From Dolomedes plantarius (lineage: Eukaryota > Arthropoda > Arachnida > Araneae > Dolomedidae), in assembly GCA_907164885.2 (NCBI GenBank), contig OU015496.1, positions 190,461,051 to 190,525,050 of the forward strand: DNA of 64,000 nt, read 5' to 3'. A program made the translations under genes and the position numbers. Of the stretch, positions 60,161 through 64,000 are shown piece by piece (position 1 is the first letter of the stretch; each line of letters begins with the position of its first letter). The notes under the pieces were generated by a model. It had not been told where the DNA came from, searched no databases, and was given only the letters and a program-made list of their open reading frames with translations.

Positions 60161-62419
60161 CCTCTTATTCCGGGATGGAATTATTATATCGTCCATGTAG
60201 ATAACTATAGTGTTATCTCTCAACAGTTCCCTGAACACACAGCAGATAAATCGCTGAAATACGCTTGGACTTACAGCGAGACCAAAGGGTACCTTCAGAA
60301 ACTCATACTGTCCCTCATGTGTGACGAACGCTGTATATTTAGTACTTTCTGCGTCCACGTCCACATGAAAAAATCCGTTTTTTAAGTCAAGGGTAGTGAA
60401 TACTTTTGATTGTTCGAGATGGTCTAACACGTCCTCAATTACAGGCAAAGGAAAATGGTCTTTAATGATTTTTTTGTTTAATTTCCTGTAGTCTACACAC
60501 AGCCTGGATGATCCATCCTTCTTCTTACACAAGACTATGGGCGCTGAATAATTAGAACTACTCGGCTTTATTATACCGTCTCGCAACCACTCCTGTATTT
60601 GAGACTCCACGATTTTTTGTTCAGCGAAAGGTAACCTACGCGAACGCTGACTTATCGGAATTTCGTCAGTCAAAATAATTTTCATTTTCAGTCCGGTGTT
60701 TTTGTTTTTAATCGGTCTGTAATCTTGGATAAGCCCCATTAATTCATTCCTCAATGAAGAGTTCACGATGTGATACAAATCAACTTCTTCAATGTTTACT
60801 GCATTTGCCACTTGAGCCAAGAATTTATTAGCAGTTTCATTACACTTTTCTTGTGATTTCGTTGCAAAACCGACTGGATTATTGCCGGATATTTGCCGCA
60901 ATTGAACGTTTTGCTTATGCATACTTTGGGCATAGTTCACTCGCATATCCTCGCGTTTCCCTGAGATGCTTATTTCATTTCCCGTTATAGAAATATTTAA
61001 TTTATTGATTACATCTAAACCTATTACCACATCACTGCATAAATTTTTAAGCACAAAAATATCAGTAAACACAACACATTCATCAATCAATATTTCAGAG
61101 CAGAAATAACCTATGGGTGACGTTCCCTCACCTCCAATACCTATTAATGTTACATTGTTATAATTCAATGCTGGAGAACCAATTTCGACATAAAATTCCC
61201 ACTTTATCATTGTGACATCACTTCCAGTGTCAATTAAGGAATTTGTTTCCTTTCCAAGTATTACAATCTTCTTTACAATTTTACTTGTACAATTTTCAGA
61301 ACTACGAACTACAGTTCTATTAACTTCCTTATTATGACAATCATTTGCCTTATGACCCCAACGCTTGCATTTAAAACATCTTATTTCATCACTTCTGTTG
61401 TTACAATCTACTGATTTATGCCCAATCTCATTACAATTAAAACACTTCAAATTTGGGTTAGTATAATCCTGACGAGCACGGACGCTTGGCTGTGTTTTCC
61501 TTTTATCGAAATCTCTATTGAAACGCTTTTTATTTTTCTCATCTAAAGCTTTGACCTCTCGATTCGTTTCTTTTTTCAAATGATACCGCACTGCTTCGTA
61601 TTCGTCTAATCTGTTGACAAGATCGTCGATCTTTGTTATTTTGGGCAAATCATCTATAAAGTGTTCGCGCATATCACTCGGTATTTTACGTTTCAGTTGG
61701 TCGGTCACTATGAGTTCTTTGAGGTCCTCATACTTTTCTATTTTTAAACCTCCTATCCATTCCTCGAAGAAGTTGTTAATTTCAAAAGCGAAATCACGCC
61801 ATGAAGCGGATGCTTCTTTTTTGTGTGTAGCAAATTTTTGCCTGAACTGTTCAGGACTCAAACGGAACCTTTTTAATAACAATTTCTTAATATAGTCGTA
61901 GTCGTTTGCCTCGGGTTCAGGCTCTCGCGCTATTAAATTGACTATGTCCATCGGCAGTAGTCCCATTAGGTACATGACCCAATTTGTTTTTGGAACGTCG
62001 ATGCGCTTGATCTGCCTCTCAAACAAGGACAGGTACACACTAATGTCACTGTTGGTTTCGTACTTGTTTATTAATTTCATTATGCTTTCGCTTTTAACGC
62101 TATTACCTGAACTCGCAGGTACTGCTGTCTCATTATTTCTCTCCGACGCATACATTAGCTCTAATTTTCGCAACTCAAATTCTTGTTGCCTTTTCTCGGC
62201 TTCAAGCTTTCTGGCTTCGGCCTCAAGAGCTTCACGCTCAGCCTTAATATTCGCCAGGAGGGGTTTCACATACTCCTCGTCATAACCCTCTGATGTAGTG
62301 ATCAGGGTGGTTAATTGTTTGATTATAGGGTTCTCTGGGGCCTCTATGTCTAATTCATGAACCAATAAATCTGCATGAGTCAATAAATCTGCCTTTTTGG
62401 CACTGGTTAAGTACGACAT
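60152..62419 (-). pseudogene. gag-protease-RT fused frame, ending in the RT palm
   Basis: 755 codons from MSYLTSAKKADLLTHADLL. Residues about 55-95 are a charged helix, likely a coiled coil. A gag capsid-like part covers about 110-290 (FERQIKRIDVPKTNWVMYL). Two CCHC knuckles are at 326-339 (CFNCNEIGHKSVDC) and 348-361 (CFKCKRWGHKANDC). The aspartic protease has D397-T398-G399, and RT starts at about 585 with WLRDGIIKPSSSNYSAPIV and reaches YMDD at 741-744. Gag and pol share one frame with no frameshift signal between them. The frame ends 11 codons after YMDD at an indel, so the RT thumb and later domains fall in other frames. Confidence 0.93.
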
Positions 62420-62504
62420 CTTAATTATTTATAGCAATAATGTACTTACGTCAATCCGATGTTTCTGCACACTTCAATGGCCGGTTGTCTTTTTCCTTGA
62501 TCCG

Positions 62505-62522
62505 ATCGGGGCCGGGCGCCCA
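62505..62522 (-). other. Candidate primer-binding site
   Basis: TGGGCGCCCGGCCCCGAT on the minus strand begins 4 bases inside the 5' LTR. It starts with the TGG expected from pairing with a tRNA CCA end. The tRNA species is not assigned. Confidence 0.6.
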
Positions 62523-62526
62523 CTTT

Positions 62527-62882
62527 TGTAGAAACCTGTCCGCGTACTGCACGGCGGAACTAGATTCCCTTATACTCAGTAAGACAGTACTCAACTAAAG
62601 ACAGAGTCACTGCTTAAACACAAATACTGTATTACGTTTAGAACAATTATTTACAATAGTTATGGTTCCAAGTTACGTCGCAGCACGTCTGCTGCTGGGC
62701 AAATTTTGCCAAATGGAGAAAGGGATCGCAGCCGTCTGCCGCATTCAATTCAACGTCTCGTCTCGACGAAAGTTCATTCCCCTCTGCCATCACCCTTCGC
62801 TCCTTTGCTCTATCCAAGGGGCGCTGTCGTCTGCATGGAAAGCATAGCAGGAAATCCTCCTAGCAGGCGTTATACCCTTTTC

Positions 62883-62886
<4 letters not shown>
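62527..62886 (-). repeat. 5' LTR (360 bp)
   Basis: Identical to 57361-57720 except at 62636. It would hold the promoter for the minus-strand transcript. Confidence 0.97.
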
Positions 62887-62937
<51 letters not shown>

Positions 62938-62953
62938 TTATATATACATACAT

Positions 62954-63011
<58 letters not shown>

Positions 63012-63027
63012 TTATATATACATACAT

Positions 63028-63126
<99 letters not shown>

Positions 63127-63127
63127 T
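62887..63127. repeat. TA microsatellite beside the retrotransposon
   Basis: TA dinucleotides with two TTATATACATACATATACAT blocks spaced about 70 bp apart. It continues the TA tract that lies left of the LTR element (57351-57360). Confidence 0.95.
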
Positions 63128-63729
63128 ACAGAGGCTGTTCGCACATTTTTTAGACGATTTTGGTAAGCGGTAATAAAAATCGTTTGCTGCAAAAGAAATA
63201 ATTGCAATTGTACTATGTTTTTAAAAGTCAAAATTATCGTCTGCGGCTTGAAAGTTTTGTTTTTATTCAAAATGGCGTTTTTAACAAAGCAGTGGTTCGA
63301 AGGCTACATTTATGCTCTTTCCGAAGAGAAATATGCATACTCCGTTGCTTTCCCTACATCGTCCTGGACACGATTAACAACTGCTCCTCTTGTGCAATTT
63401 CGTCCTAATCTGTTCTTGTTTATGCGAACTGAACTGTTTTAGTTTCTCCCTTACCTTTACTTAATGTGGTTCGATGAGAAGGTGATCAGAAACTAGTCAA
63501 TAAATGTTAATATTGTTTCTGTATTCCGTTTTGGTCGTTTATTGTGTTAAATTTCATGTTTTATCCGAAAAGACGCCCTCTGGTGGACATTTTGGAATTA
63601 AATTTTTTTTTTTTCGAAATTCCGTGAGCGCATCTCGAGTATAGCCCATATACAAAATTTAGTTGCATTCCGTTCACCCGTTTGCGCTGTAGGATGCCGT
63701 TTATAGGGGATGTTTAATTATAACCACCC

Positions 63730-63733
<4 letters not shown>
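63128..63733. mobile_element. Possible mariner-type element remnant, right end only
   Basis: The right end, read inward from 63733, is CCGGGTGGTTATAATTAAAC. It resembles the terminus at 25301 (CAGGGTGTCCATAATTAAGC). It also carries the CCACCAGAGGGCG motif (63574-63586, inverted). A short frame [20 protein letters not shown] (63272) might be a transposase N-terminus. No matching left end is found. Confidence 0.4.
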
Positions 63734-63762
<29 letters not shown>

Positions 63763-63763
<1 letters not shown>

Positions 63764-64000
63764 ATCTGGAACGCTCTATCTGGAACGCTCCAAATTCACT
63801 CCTCAGTTACATCTTTTACTTTCCTGCGGCAAGACCTGTTTGCTTAATTCAATTCGCGAAAACACCCCCAGGCCACATCACACTGGAATAGGTAGGAGGC
63901 TCTCACGTGGAGGTTCCCCGTTTATTATGAGGGTCACCTCGGATTATATGCGGACGGACTTTCATTTATACCTTTATTGTTGGGAATAAAGAATGAAAAG
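63763..64000. other. No recognisable feature
   Basis: A short direct repeat (ATCTGGAACGCTC, twice at 63763-63790) and otherwise nothing supported. The window ends here. Confidence 0.35.

Larger units (their letters stand above)
57361..62886 (-). mobile_element. Ty3/gypsy-type LTR retrotransposon
   Basis: 5526 bp in minus orientation. Two 360-bp LTRs differ at one base. A candidate primer-binding site, one fused gag-pro-RT frame, and RNase H and integrase frames follow in the order typical of Ty3/gypsy. It is inserted in a TA microsatellite, so the TSD cannot be read uniquely. pol is broken in three places, so this copy is not autonomous as sequenced. No envelope-like gene is present. Confidence 0.95.

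Overview
The window is eukaryotic, AT-rich and almost entirely transposable-element (TE) DNA. The mix (many hAT, Tc1/mariner, pogo-like, PIF/Harbinger and TTAA-flanked elements, short-ended Helitrons, tRNA-derived SINEs, one Ty3/gypsy LTR retrotransposon, long TA microsatellites) is typical of an arthropod. A chelicerate such as a spider is my best guess, from family resemblance only. I find no complete host gene. Two short stretches (minus 46970-47227, plus 23847-24080) are weak candidates for host exons. Bases 833-1294 are an assembly gap of N.

Layout. 1-5.4 kb: a SINE copy, the gap, a dispersed repeat shared with 46.5 kb, a 354-bp tandem duplication, an 80-bp minisatellite and an internally deleted Tc1-type element (3599-4524). 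5.4-9.6 kb: an unassigned inverted-repeat element (5427-6990) split by a hAT element that keeps a small BED-finger ORF, then two more hATs and a composite Harbinger-type MITE. 9.9-14.1 kb: a three-level nest (TTAA element, pogo-like element, retroelement fragment) whose uninterrupted relative lies at 22793-23747, then a pogo-like remnant and a Helitron. 17.4-24.7 kb: a hAT remnant (18183-21986) holding three TA-target elements in a row, several MITEs and a hAT carrying a Harbinger-type MITE. 25-37 kb: a decayed mariner-type transposase, a TTAA MITE, pogo-like elements, a Helitron and hATs. 37.9-46.8 kb: SINEs of two families, four further pieces of the Helitron family and a hAT nested in a hAT. 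47.5-52.9 kb: a DD36E-spaced Tc1 element and two Helitrons, separated only by short TA runs; the second Helitron carries a diverged repeat array. 53-57.3 kb: a TTAA MITE, a second Tc1 copy and SINE and hAT remnants. 57361-62886: a 5.5-kb LTR retrotransposon whose LTRs differ at one base in 360 but whose pol is broken by frameshifts.

No genes here form a pathway. The biology is element-on-element insertion, often into TA microsatellites, with target-site duplications (TSDs) that let the order of events be read. Element boundaries come from terminal repeats and TSDs read by eye. Family names are assigned from TSD size, terminal motifs and transposase motifs, without database comparison.
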